NCBI GenBank assembly: GCA_028697875.1
Contig: JAQVEQ010000044.1
Location: forward strand, 1-16,069
Length of the DNA stretch: 16,069 nucleotides
Origin: Novosphingobium sp.
Lineage (GTDB): Bacteria; Pseudomonadota; Alphaproteobacteria; Sphingomonadales; Sphingomonadaceae
Direction of reading: 5' to 3'
Each line of letters opens with the position of its first letter. The first letter of the stretch is position 1. Made by a program: the position numbers and the translations under genes. The notes under the pieces were generated by a model. It ran no database searches. It was not told the DNA's origin and saw only the letters and a program-made list of their open reading frames with translations. Below are positions 5,501 to 10,571 of the stretch, piece by piece.

Positions 5501-7427
5501 CACCCCGGCGCCAGTCCAGACTCTCGCGCTCATGGCCGTCACTCCGGCGCCTACCGGCGGCGATGACGTGCTTACCAACGAGGGAGACGTGACCGGCAGC
5601 ATCTACGCCGGCGGGGGTAACGACAAGCTGACCAACAGCGGCAGCGTGGGCGGCGATATCGACCTCGGCGATGGCGACGACGAACTGATACTGGAAGGCG
5701 ACTGGGCCATTGGGGGCAATGTCATAGGCGGCGAGGGGACCGATGCCGTCAAGGTCACGTTCGCCGATGCTACGTCGGAAGACGATCTGCCGGTTCTCGA
5801 CCTGTCCGGCTTTGACGGCGTCGAGCAGTTCGAAGTCAATGGCGGTACGGGTAAGATCGGAGGCGAAGCGACCTTCGAGGAAGTTAATGTCAATTCCGGC
5901 CGCTTGATCGGCGCAGCGGATTCCGTGATCACCGGTGACGTCAATGTGGGGAGCGGCGGCACCTTCGGCAGTGCCGGGACCGTGGCGGGCGACATTTCCG
6001 TCGCATCGGGCGGCACGTTGTCGCCAGGCGCCTCGCCCGCCGTGATGACCGTGATCGGCGACGTCTCGCTGGCAAGCGGCTCCATTACCACATTCGAATT
6101 CGTTCCCGCGCCTGGCCAGAGCGACCAGTTGCTGATCGACGGCAATCTCACGATCGCATCGGGCGCCGTGCTGAACCTGACCGGAGACCGTCCGCTGACA
6201 CCTGGCACGCCCTATGACATGATCGTCGCCGACAGCATCGACGGCGAATTCACCATCGGCACCTGGGACAAGTCGGCTGTTCAGGGCTTCCTGCGCTATG
6301 TCGACGGGGCTACCAGCGACCAGCTGCAACTGGTCGGCACCTTCGTGGCGCCTGCCGGGACAGGGCCACAGGCGATCGCGGCGGTCAATTATGTCAATAG
6401 CCTGCTCATTTCCGGCGAGGTAAGCTCCGCGTTGCTCGATGCCATTCCGGTTCTGCTGGATTCCGACGGCTATGCCAGCGCTACGGCTTTCGGACTGTTG
6501 AGCCCCGAACCTTACGCCACGGCGTCCCAGCTCGGCGTCGAACACGGGCTGAGTCTGTCGAAGACCATGCGGTCCGGCACCGCTTCATCGCCGCATGATG
6601 AAGCGCGTCTCTTCGCCTTTGCCGATGGTTTCGGGAATTGGCGCTCGCTCAAATCCAATGCGGATCTTGGCACTTCGCGCGCCAGGAGCGATGGCTATGG
6701 ACTGTTGGGCGGCCTCGGGTTCGGTAGTCGGAACGGGTCGATCGCGGCGTTCGTTGGTTACGTCGATAGCCAGCAACGCATCCGGGCGCTGGGTGCGCGG
6801 ACCGACGCCGACGGGATGGTCGCGGGGCTGCACGGGCAATTGGCGGCCGGGGGCTTCAACCTTGCTGCGACTATCGCGTATGACTGGAGCGATGCGCAGA
6901 CCGATCGCGCCGTTCCGGGCAATGGTGCGGTTTCCTCGTCCGGGTACGATTTGAACAGCCTGGTTCTGGACGCGACGATCGGCTATTCCCTGCCCATTGG
7001 CGGCGATTGGACACTGCAACCGCAGGCCGGGCTGACTCACGTCTCGACAAAGCGGGGCGCAACAAGCGAAACCGGCAGTGCGGCCTTTTCCCTCGACATC
7101 GAAAAGGAGCGGGCAAAGGCCACGTTCGCCGATGCTGCCGTGGTTCTGCGTGGGGGCCAGAACGAGGATGCGACCTTCGAGCCCTGGATCCAGCTGGGGG
7201 TCCGCCAGCAACTGGACGGAAAGCACGTTTCGGCAACCGCAGGCTTTGTCGGCATGCCCGGGACCTTCACGGTCTTTGGCGCCCCGCGCAAGGCCACGGT
7301 GATGACGGCAGGCGCCGGGTTCAGCGCCAGGCTGGCGGATGGTGTCAAGGTCTTCGCCTCCTATCAGGGCGAATTCGGCGGCGGCACTGGAACGCAAGTT
7401 GGCGGAGGTGTCCAGATTGCTTTCTGA
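2544..7427 (+). CDS. Type Va autotransporter, putative surface adhesin, 1627 residues
   Basis: ATG 2544 gives a classical signal peptide ending SAMA before Gln30; GGGGG at 2534-2538 is the likely ribosome site. A longer frame from 2502 would add 14 residues that spoil the signal. A cysteine pair follows cleavage (TVCGDG and GPVCQID). The passenger (about 30-1330) is low in cysteine and built of many strand-turn repeats of the type NNSGTI, NSGSIT and TNEGTI, as expected of a right-handed beta-helix. Around residues 790-1080 it becomes Gly/Asp-rich, with DLGDGDNQF, LGDGNDIF and GGAGTDTFVLD motifs that recall RTX-like calcium loops. PGASPAVMTVIGDV and the following YDMIVADSIDG stretch match the autotransporter stalk region. 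A beta-barrel of about 275 residues (from about 1352, ARLFAFADGFGNW) ends in Phe. Expected role: outer-membrane adhesion or biofilm; the ligand is unknown. Confidence 0.9.
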   Translation: MKHVCNKTHQAIVAGISIYALSVSQSAMAQTVCGDGSPGPVCQIDNAGALGSIVGTTGTATVINNSGTITGTPAISQGGSVVLVVDNQAGGVIDGDGGNAIEGQQKINFSVHNAGTINGDVVFDDVLLAPPMFGGGSIVSYISDGGTLNGDLQLGQANGYSSAAFFQRGADDGVTGTISAGSGVDIYFKSYSTTQSVALGQYVLPATFEVEGYEVLGSGTTLTLTGSGVTTLFAGDGHVVNDATIGLLDTSGLYPAGVTVVPSAIGYYQPYAALYRREQIPLGQANSFLVVPYGNALASFTNNGVVNGDIILATASFTNNGTINLASNGPGTAITSAAGQPFLFSNSGSIVMSDNGARPAHVAMLAEFFEGTDYAVRLQTAIDETAPQQVNITNLASGTISGGLSFSGVASEFAFVNDGTISIGDNPFEIDRAVQINLGGFSAALDPAFQEDVVADSVSIVNTGTLDGGLEADVTTHAFTFNNSGNINADTSDPYAEALNLSTDDWPDTPGGEDVNEADTFDFLNSGTITGSVELEADATLVTITNSGSITQALRPGHTAYVNPEAADTLSLEQETTLDGEVVFTNTGTISNADLGGGAVLIDLEAGSLSSGIPEAANANGTVTVTNSGSIVASGGSYLTAPPYNGLPAGQVQVDFAIALGIGVDAEGTGSVTITNQAGGVIDARGTPHLGDPAGPQALDPGAALAVAVAADEVTFTNEGTLYGAAGGSLVTPANVLLVPIGMDGLDFEGVIGGAIDTFGSVDTITNGSGGVINGGIALRQGNDTLTNEGTITGNIFLGSGDDLIENYGTVDGDLDLGDGNDIFIQAWDATFTGTADGGAGTDTFVLDLDGSTANDTVDLAIYDQLVNFEVLETRGTGGGVSGGSGDDNVNNTGTLNGPVDLGEGDNQFTNASGGTINNDVTAGSGSDTVSNEGTINGSVDLGDGDNQFTNASGGTIAGDVQTGTGNDSLQNQGTIEGDIVLDGESTPAPVQTLALMAVTPAPTGGDDVLTNEGDVTGSIYAGGGNDKLTNSGSVGGDIDLGDGDDELILEGDWAIGGNVIGGEGTDAVKVTFADATSEDDLPVLDLSGFDGVEQFEVNGGTGKIGGEATFEEVNVNSGRLIGAADSVITGDVNVGSGGTFGSAGTVAGDISVASGGTLSPGASPAVMTVIGDVSLASGSITTFEFVPAPGQSDQLLIDGNLTIASGAVLNLTGDRPLTPGTPYDMIVADSIDGEFTIGTWDKSAVQGFLRYVDGATSDQLQLVGTFVAPAGTGPQAIAAVNYVNSLLISGEVSSALLDAIPVLLDSDGYASATAFGLLSPEPYATASQLGVEHGLSLSKTMRSGTASSPHDEARLFAFADGFGNWRSLKSNADLGTSRARSDGYGLLGGLGFGSRNGSIAAFVGYVDSQQRIRALGARTDADGMVAGLHGQLAAGGFNLAATIAYDWSDAQTDRAVPGNGAVSSSGYDLNSLVLDATIGYSLPIGGDWTLQPQAGLTHVSTKRGATSETGSAAFSLDIEKERAKATFADAAVVLRGGQNEDATFEPWIQLGVRQQLDGKHVSATAGFVGMPGTFTVFGAPRKATVMTAGAGFSARLADGVKVFASYQGEFGGGTGTQVGGGVQIAF
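5239..5413 (+). repeat. 120-bp-period internal repeat in the autotransporter gene
   Basis: The 55-bp stretches 5239-5293 and 5359-5413 differ at only three positions and are spaced exactly 120 bp (40 codons) apart. Each encodes a VDLGEGDNQFTNASGGTI-type unit. The intervening segments are also similar, so this is a recent in-frame duplication inside the passenger and a likely site of copy-number change. Confidence 0.85.
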
Positions 7428-7435
7428 TGATTTTG

Positions 7436-7467
7436 AGGAGGCGCCGTTTACGGGCGCCTCCTTTGTT
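7436..7467 (+). terminator. Rho-independent terminator after the autotransporter
   Basis: AGGAGGCGCC (7436-7445) and GGCGCCTCCT (7453-7462) form a perfect 10-bp stem with a 7-nt loop, followed by TTGTT. It begins 8 bp after the autotransporter stop and should separate it at least partly from the next gene. Confidence 0.85.
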
Positions 7468-7495
7468 CCAAAGGCAACTCGAAGGAGCTTTTCCC

Positions 7496-7924
7496 ATGAA
7501 AAGAATGTTCTGTCCGCTTGTTGCGTTTGCCGTAAGTTTGAGCGTGGTGTCCCCGGCCGCCGCAGATGTCTGGATAGCAGGCAACGGCAAGACGCTGGAC
7601 GTTCTGATCTATGGCAATAGTCCGGATTCCCCCGAGCGTATGGCAGATCAGGCTTTTTCCCTGAGTCAGACCGACTGGCTCCAGCTATGGCAGGGTGGCG
7701 AAGGTGAATACGGCTGGATAGCGGTGTCTTGCATACGGCGTACCGATGGCGGCGTGCAGTTTGAATTCGCAACCGAACAGCCAAGCCAAACAATCGCGGT
7801 CGATCTCGCCCATGCGGCTGCACGACAATATATATCGAGGAACGGTGGCACGCTGATTGAGGGATGCGGTGGCTATCTGAACAATCAGGGGCAGTCTATC
7901 GCAATGCGGTTCGAACCCAGGTGA
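7496..7924 (+). CDS. Small secreted protein of unknown function, 142 residues
   Basis: I do not recognise this protein. ATG 7496 has a strong Shine-Dalgarno (AAGGAG at 7482-7487) and opens a signal peptide: Lys/Arg start, a hydrophobic core FAVSLSVVSPAAA and a predicted cut after AAA or AAAD at about residue 24. There is no lipobox, so a soluble periplasmic or secreted protein is expected. The mature part is about 119 residues, polar, with two cysteines (AVSCIRR and EGCGGY) that could form a disulfide, and several Trp/Gln-rich strands (TDWLQLWQGGEG). It follows the autotransporter terminator by 28 bp in the same direction, so it is either transcribed by read-through or from an unseen promoter. 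The position suggests a role linked to the adhesin, but nothing in the sequence proves it. Confidence 0.75.
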   Translation: MKRMFCPLVAFAVSLSVVSPAAADVWIAGNGKTLDVLIYGNSPDSPERMADQAFSLSQTDWLQLWQGGEGEYGWIAVSCIRRTDGGVQFEFATEQPSQTIAVDLAHAAARQYISRNGGTLIEGCGGYLNNQGQSIAMRFEPR

Positions 7925-7998
7925 CATAGCTCCCAATTCTCGCCATCCGCGTGCCCTGTGACCCATTGTCGGCTCTGAATGCACCGAGGGAAAATCGT

Positions 7999-8030
7999 TG
8001 GTTGTGTCCCGCGAGGTGGTGTAGGAACCG
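7999..8030. mobile_element. Probable terminal inverted repeat of the IS256-type remnant
   Basis: The stretch beginning GGTTGTGTCCC and containing GGTGGTGTAGGAA lies 28-60 bp beyond the transposase stop. It resembles ends of alphaproteobacterial IS256-family elements as I remember them. The other end is not present because the element is truncated, so the repeat cannot be confirmed by pairing. Confidence 0.4.
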
Positions 8031-8057
8031 TTGATCCACGGCAGGATCGGGTTCGTG

Positions 8058-8398
8058 TCAGGCGGCCAGTGCTGGCAGGCCGACAATGGGGTTATGGCTC
8101 ACAGAGCCGAGGGTTTCCAGCGTCATGTAGCGGCGCGATACTGCCCACTCGTCATTCTGCTCCAGCATGAGCGCTCCGACGAGGCGGACGATGGCGGCAT
8201 CATTGGGGAAGATGCCGATGACATCAGCCCTTCGCTTGATCTCTTTGTTCACCCTTTCCAGCGGGTTGGTCGAGGCGATCTGCGCCCAGTGTTCCTTCGG
8301 GAAGGCCATGTAGGCAAGGACGTCCTCGCGCGATATATCCATCGTGTCGGCCAGCTTGGGGAACTTCTCCCGCAGGGCATCGGCGACACCGCGTAATT
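8058..8398 (-). pseudogene. IS256-family transposase, C-terminal fragment
   Basis: The minus strand encodes about 113 residues typical of the C terminus of IS256-family (mutator-type) DDE transposases: VADALREKFPKL, then DVLAYMAFPKEHWAQI, STNPLERVNKEIKRR, VIGIFPNDAAIVRLVGAL and LEQNDEWAVSRRYM, ending SHNPIVGLPALAA. The glutamate of NPLERVNKEIKRR belongs to the conserved catalytic region. A full transposase is about 400 residues, so roughly the N-terminal 70 percent is missing. The frame stays open upstream, but residues before VADALREK no longer look like the family, and the DNA there belongs to the neighbouring IS110 leader; the junction is near 8398. The fragment cannot make an active enzyme. 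Confidence 0.85.
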
Positions 8399-8424
8399 GA
8401 TGTAGCCACTCTCCTTCTTGGCGC

Positions 8425-8446
8425 GGAGTCGCCATGAAGGCGCTCC
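8425..8446. repeat. Bulged hairpin in the IS110 leader
   Basis: GGAG-T-CGCC (8425-8433) pairs with GGCG-CTCC (8439-8446) around the loop ATGAA, leaving one bulged T. It sits just upstream of the IS110-type start codon and its AAAGGAGG ribosome site. It may be part of the IS end or a translational control hairpin. Confidence 0.35.
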
Positions 8447-8464
8447 AAAGGAGGAGAGTGACCG

Positions 8465-8738
8465 ATGACGATTTATGCAGGATTGGATGTGAGTGACAAG
8501 GCCACGCATATTTGCGTGGTCGACGCCGAAGGCGTGGTGGTGCGCCGCGATGTGGTGGCAAGCGACCCGGAGGTGCTGGCGAAATGGCTGAGGCGGCACT
8601 GCCCTTCGTTGGCGCGAGTAGTGCTGGAGACGGGGGGCGCTTTCGACTTTCCTGTATCACGGGCTGGCCGAACGCAATGTACCGGTGATCTGCATTTGCA
8701 CGCGCCATGCCAGAAAAGCGCTGTCGGCGCGGATTAAC
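8465..8738 (+). pseudogene. IS110-family transposase, N-terminal fragment with frameshift
   Basis: ATG 8465 follows a strong AAAGGAGG. The first residues MTIYAGLDVSDKATHICVVD are the start of the DEDD/RuvC-like domain of IS110 transposases, with the first catalytic Asp in GLDVS. The match runs to VVLETG. There a run of six Gs (8632-8637) appears one base too long: removing one restores GALSTFLYHGLAER, then VPVICICTRHARKALSARINK, all typical of the family. In the actual frame translation ends at the TAA at 8735-8737. Homology also stops after ARINK, so the gene is both frameshifted and truncated; a full enzyme has about 310-350 residues. The C-terminal serine domain is absent. Confidence 0.8.
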
Positions 8739-9003
8739 AAGAGACCGCTTGCAAAGGCTTGCTGCTCAGATCACTGATGAGTTGAAGGGCACGCAATCGC
8801 CGCGGGCCGCCGAGTTTATCGTGTGGCTCACCGGTTTACTCGAGCGAGCCGAGCAGGGGCATGCGTTGGCGGCTTGGAAGCCGTGTTCGAGGCAGAGCAC
8901 GTATTCGGAGTGGACGATGCCTGCGTTCGGCGAGAGAAAAATTGGTCTTGGATTTGGTCGCTGGATTTTGGTCGTGAGTCCTGAAAAAGGCATCGAACCA
9001 ATA
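8739..9003. other. Unassigned segment downstream of the IS110 fragment
   Basis: No gene is recognised here. One plus-strand frame that spans it contains a plausible helical stretch (LQRLAAQITDELKGTQS, then AAEFIVWLTGLLERAEQG), but it starts inside the IS110 fragment and runs into low-complexity sequence, so it is at best a gene remnant. The minus strand offers nothing recognisable. Confidence 0.3.
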
Positions 9004-9058
9004 GGTTATTTCGGATTTGCGGGCCTTTTGTGGGCCTTTCGCAGATAACCGAATTCCT
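9004..9058. repeat. Right copy of the ~42-bp repeat, embedded in an imperfect dyad
   Basis: TTTGCGGGCC, TTTTGTGGGCC and the AACCGAATTC part (9016-9058) match 178-219 in direct orientation. Here the element is itself dyad-like: GGTTAT (9004-9009) pairs with ATAACC (9045-9050), and TGCG (9018-9021) with CGCA (9040-9043). This symmetry is weaker in the left copy. Confidence 0.5.
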
Positions 9059-9140
9059 AAACATCTGATATTGAAGTGGAAAAAAGGTCAATGCGGTGCC
9101 TCTTCTGGCACCATTTTTCACTTCCAGATAATCCCGGAAT
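9053..9140. repeat. Long imperfect stem-loop
   Basis: Nested arms pair in order: ATTCC 9053-9057 with GGAAT 9136-9140; ATCTG 9063-9067 with CAGAT 9125-9129; GAAGTG 9073-9078 with CACTTC 9119-9124; the A-run 9080-9085 with TTTTT 9114-9118; GGTGCC 9095-9100 with GGCACC 9107-9112 around a 6-nt loop. It could be a small RNA, a miniature mobile element or an IS end. No gene overlaps it convincingly. Confidence 0.5.
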
Positions 9141-9144
9141 GGAT

Positions 9145-9174
9145 CGATAAGCGGCGGGAAACCGCCATTTATCG
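9145..9174. repeat. Hairpin with GNRA tetraloop
   Basis: CGATAA (9145-9150) pairs with TTATCG (9169-9174) and GGCGG (9153-9157) with CCGCC (9162-9166) around GAAA, with one 2x2 internal mismatch. The GAAA loop is of the very stable GNRA type, which suggests an RNA-level function. A TGTTTTA run follows at about 9177-9183, so it might also act as a terminator. Confidence 0.5.
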
Positions 9175-9322
9175 TGCTGTTTTAGCTCTGCACTGGCTGT
9201 GCCGTCCGGTCCACCGGGCAGGTTTGCCGGCATTCTGGCCGAGTTCAGGTCCTGGAAGAGGCGTGGTGCGATGCCCTGCCGTGGCGGTTGCCGCCCGGAT
9301 TTTCAGGCCTCCCCGGTGTTGT

Positions 9323-9335
9323 ATCCGGAACGGAT
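9323..9335. promoter_or_regulatory. Short dyad ATCCG-GAA-CGGAT
   Basis: Perfect 5-bp arms with a 3-nt centre, lying directly beside the 26-bp palindrome at 9337-9362. It is a possible operator half of a compound site. Confidence 0.35.
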
Positions 9336-9336
9336 T

Positions 9337-9362
9337 ATTCTTTTCAATACATTGAAAAGAAT
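9337..9362. promoter_or_regulatory. 26-bp perfect palindrome, likely operator
   Basis: ATTCTTTTCAAT and ATTGAAAAGAAT are perfect inverted repeats separated by AC. The loop is too short for an ideal RNA hairpin, which favours a protein-binding DNA palindrome. It stands about 300 bp upstream of the winged-helix regulator gene, with no recognised gene between, so that regulator is a candidate ligand. Confidence 0.5.
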
Positions 9363-9380
9363 GGGAATAGATTGTCTACC

Positions 9381-9392
9381 ATGGTTAACCAT
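9381..9392. promoter_or_regulatory. Palindrome ATGGTTAACCAT
   Basis: A perfect 12-bp palindrome 18 bp after the 26-bp one. The remaining gene-free sequence, 9175-9322 and 9393-9663, shows nothing further that I can name. Confidence 0.4.
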
Positions 9393-9663
9393 TGCGGGCA
9401 TACGGGGTCGGAGCGACGAGGGCGGCGGGACGGGCCGGGGATGTTTCCCGTCCGGCTGCAGGCGCGCCCTTGCCCGGTAAGCCGTGCGATTTCCTCCGGT
9501 CCGCCTAAACATCCGCCGCCTTCGTCGGATTGCATTGCGGGTGGGAACTCGCCGTTGGGTGTGTTGGCTGGGGTGTATTTGCGGACAGGGGCGGAATGAC
9601 GGCGGTAATCATGGGGGCTACGGTCCGGTGCGAAATAGACGGGCGCGGCACTCGGGGAAGGCC

Positions 9664-10140
9664 GTGAAGCCGCCTGCCTCGAAGCCCAGTGCGGGCGACT
9701 TGCGGGAGCTGGCCGAAAAGCTGCTGTGCTGGTCCAAAGAGCTGGAGCGGGATGACGGCACCGGCCAGGAGCAGCGCGAGACGGACGATCAGCTGCTGAT
9801 CATCGCCGCGAAATACTACCAGTCCCGGCGGGATCGGGATGATCTGTTCCCCAAGGAGATTTTCGGCGAACCGGCGTGGGACATCCTGCTGGATCTCTTC
9901 GTCAACGCCCGGCGCCAGCGCCCGGTTTCGACCACCAGCCTGTGCATCGCTTCCGGCGCGCCGGCGACGACGGCGCTGCGCCATATCGCCATGCTGGAAA
10001 AGCGCGGGCTGGTGCGCAGGGTTCGTGCGCAGCACGACGGGCGGGTTCATTACGTCGAACTGACCGAGGAGGCCAACAGGATGATGGAAGAGCATCTGAC
10101 AGACGCCGCCCGGCGGATCCGCGATCTCGCGTCCGACTAG
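9664..10140 (+). CDS. Winged-helix (MarR-like) transcriptional regulator
   Basis: With GTG 9664 as start (GGGGAAG at 9654-9660 just upstream) the product has 158 residues. The frame is open further left; GTG 9628 (about 12 residues longer) is an alternative, and the upstream ATG 9484 would add an Arg-rich leader that does not look like protein. The N-terminal part is helical (DLRELAEKLLCWSKELE), followed by DQLLIIAAKYYQSRRDRDDLF. The winged helix lies at about 67-150: EPAWDILLDLFVNARRQ, PVSTTSLCIASGAPATTALR as the recognition region, HIAMLEKRGLVRR and the wing DGRVHYVELT. No ligand or metal site is obvious. It could control itself through the palindromes upstream, or the symporter downstream. 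Specificity is unknown. Confidence 0.75.
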   Translation: MKPPASKPSAGDLRELAEKLLCWSKELERDDGTGQEQRETDDQLLIIAAKYYQSRRDRDDLFPKEIFGEPAWDILLDLFVNARRQRPVSTTSLCIASGAPATTALRHIAMLEKRGLVRRVRAQHDGRVHYVELTEEANRMMEEHLTDAARRIRDLASD

Positions 10141-10150
10141 GCGGGCGCCC

Positions 10151-10168
10151 GGGGGCATTGGCCCCTTT
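10151..10168 (+). terminator. Short GC-rich hairpin after the regulator gene
   Basis: GGGGC (10152-10156) and GCCCC (10161-10165) pair around ATTG and are followed by TTT. It starts about 11 bp after the regulator stop. The stem is short and the U-tract weak, so termination is plausible but not certain. Confidence 0.4.
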
Positions 10169-10178
10169 CCTACAGGCC

Positions 10179-10201
10179 GCCGCCCGTGCCATGGGGGCGG
10201 C
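10179..10201. repeat. 7-bp GC hairpin in the spacer
   Basis: GCCGCCC (10179-10185) pairs with GGGCGGC (10195-10201) around a 9-nt loop. Role unknown; possibly a second terminator arm. Confidence 0.3.
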
Positions 10202-10309
10202 ATGGCGCATCTTCCCAGCTCTCCTGCCGGTGCAAACGGCTTGCGGAACGGCTGGTTATGGCGGGATTCCGGCCTGCGCGGGAGGGGCGGGATATTTCCC
10301 CCCAGAACC

Positions 10310-10327
10310 GTGTCAACTGTGTCAACT
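10310..10327 (+). repeat. Tandem 9-bp repeat GTGTCAACT x2
   Basis: GTGTCAACT occurs twice with no gap. It is the only non-GC-rich motif in this spacer and may be a regulator binding site, since direct heptamer repeats of the TGTCAAC type are typical of protein recognition. Confidence 0.4.
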
Positions 10328-10373
10328 TCGCTCTTGCAGGGGAGGGGCCGGGCCACCGGCTGGTCCGGTGCGC

Positions 10374-10415
10374 TTGCACCTGCACCTGCACCTGCACCTG
10401 CACCTGCCCTTGCCC
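10374..10415 (+). repeat. Hexanucleotide tandem repeat (CTGCAC)n
   Basis: TTGCAC, four perfect CTGCAC units, then CTGCCC and TTGCCC. It is a simple-sequence repeat in the 431-bp spacer 10141-10571, which contains no credible gene: its open frames in all three plus frames are Pro/Ala or Thr/Cys low-complexity reads. Confidence 0.8.
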
Positions 10416-10483
10416 ATGCCGTCCCTTGGCGGTTACCTTGCGCCGGCCCGCAACCAGGACAGGGCGGCCTCCTCGTGCCCTGC

Positions 10484-10527
10484 AAGGCCGCCATCGCCAA
10501 GGCCGCCATCGCCAAGGCCATGTCGCC
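10484..10527 (+). repeat. 15-bp tandem repeat, two and a partial copy
   Basis: AAGGCCGCCATCGCC occurs at 10484-10498 and 10499-10513, followed by a partial AAGGCC-like copy to about 10527. It ends about 45 bp before the symporter start. Confidence 0.7.
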
Positions 10528-10571
10528 AAGACCGGTGCAGGCCGTATCGGGCAGGGCGGGGCAATGACGGG

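Noticed and set aside
4344..6545. Long minus-strand open frame (733 codons) opposite the autotransporter
   Set aside because: It mirrors the repetitive plus-strand gene, has Arg/Asp/Ala-biased content without domains, and exists because the GC-rich repeats lack stops in that frame.
8058..8708. A complete 216-residue minus-strand transposase gene
   Set aside because: Only the part up to about 8398 resembles IS256 transposase; the upstream part is antisense to the IS110 start and is an accidental extension.
8707..9355. Plus-strand open frames 8707-9048 and 9017-9355 as genes
   Set aside because: They start inside the IS110 fragment or inside the repeat, lack ribosome sites and run through hairpins; no credible protein is formed over their length.
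9484..9663. N-terminal extension of the winged-helix regulator from ATG 9484
   Set aside because: The extra 60 residues are Arg/Trp/Cys/Gly-rich and unlike a folded domain; the GTG at 9664 with GGGGAAG upstream fits better.
10374..10527. CRISPR-like array
   Set aside because: The repeats are 6-15 bp, directly tandem and without spacers, so this is simple-sequence DNA.
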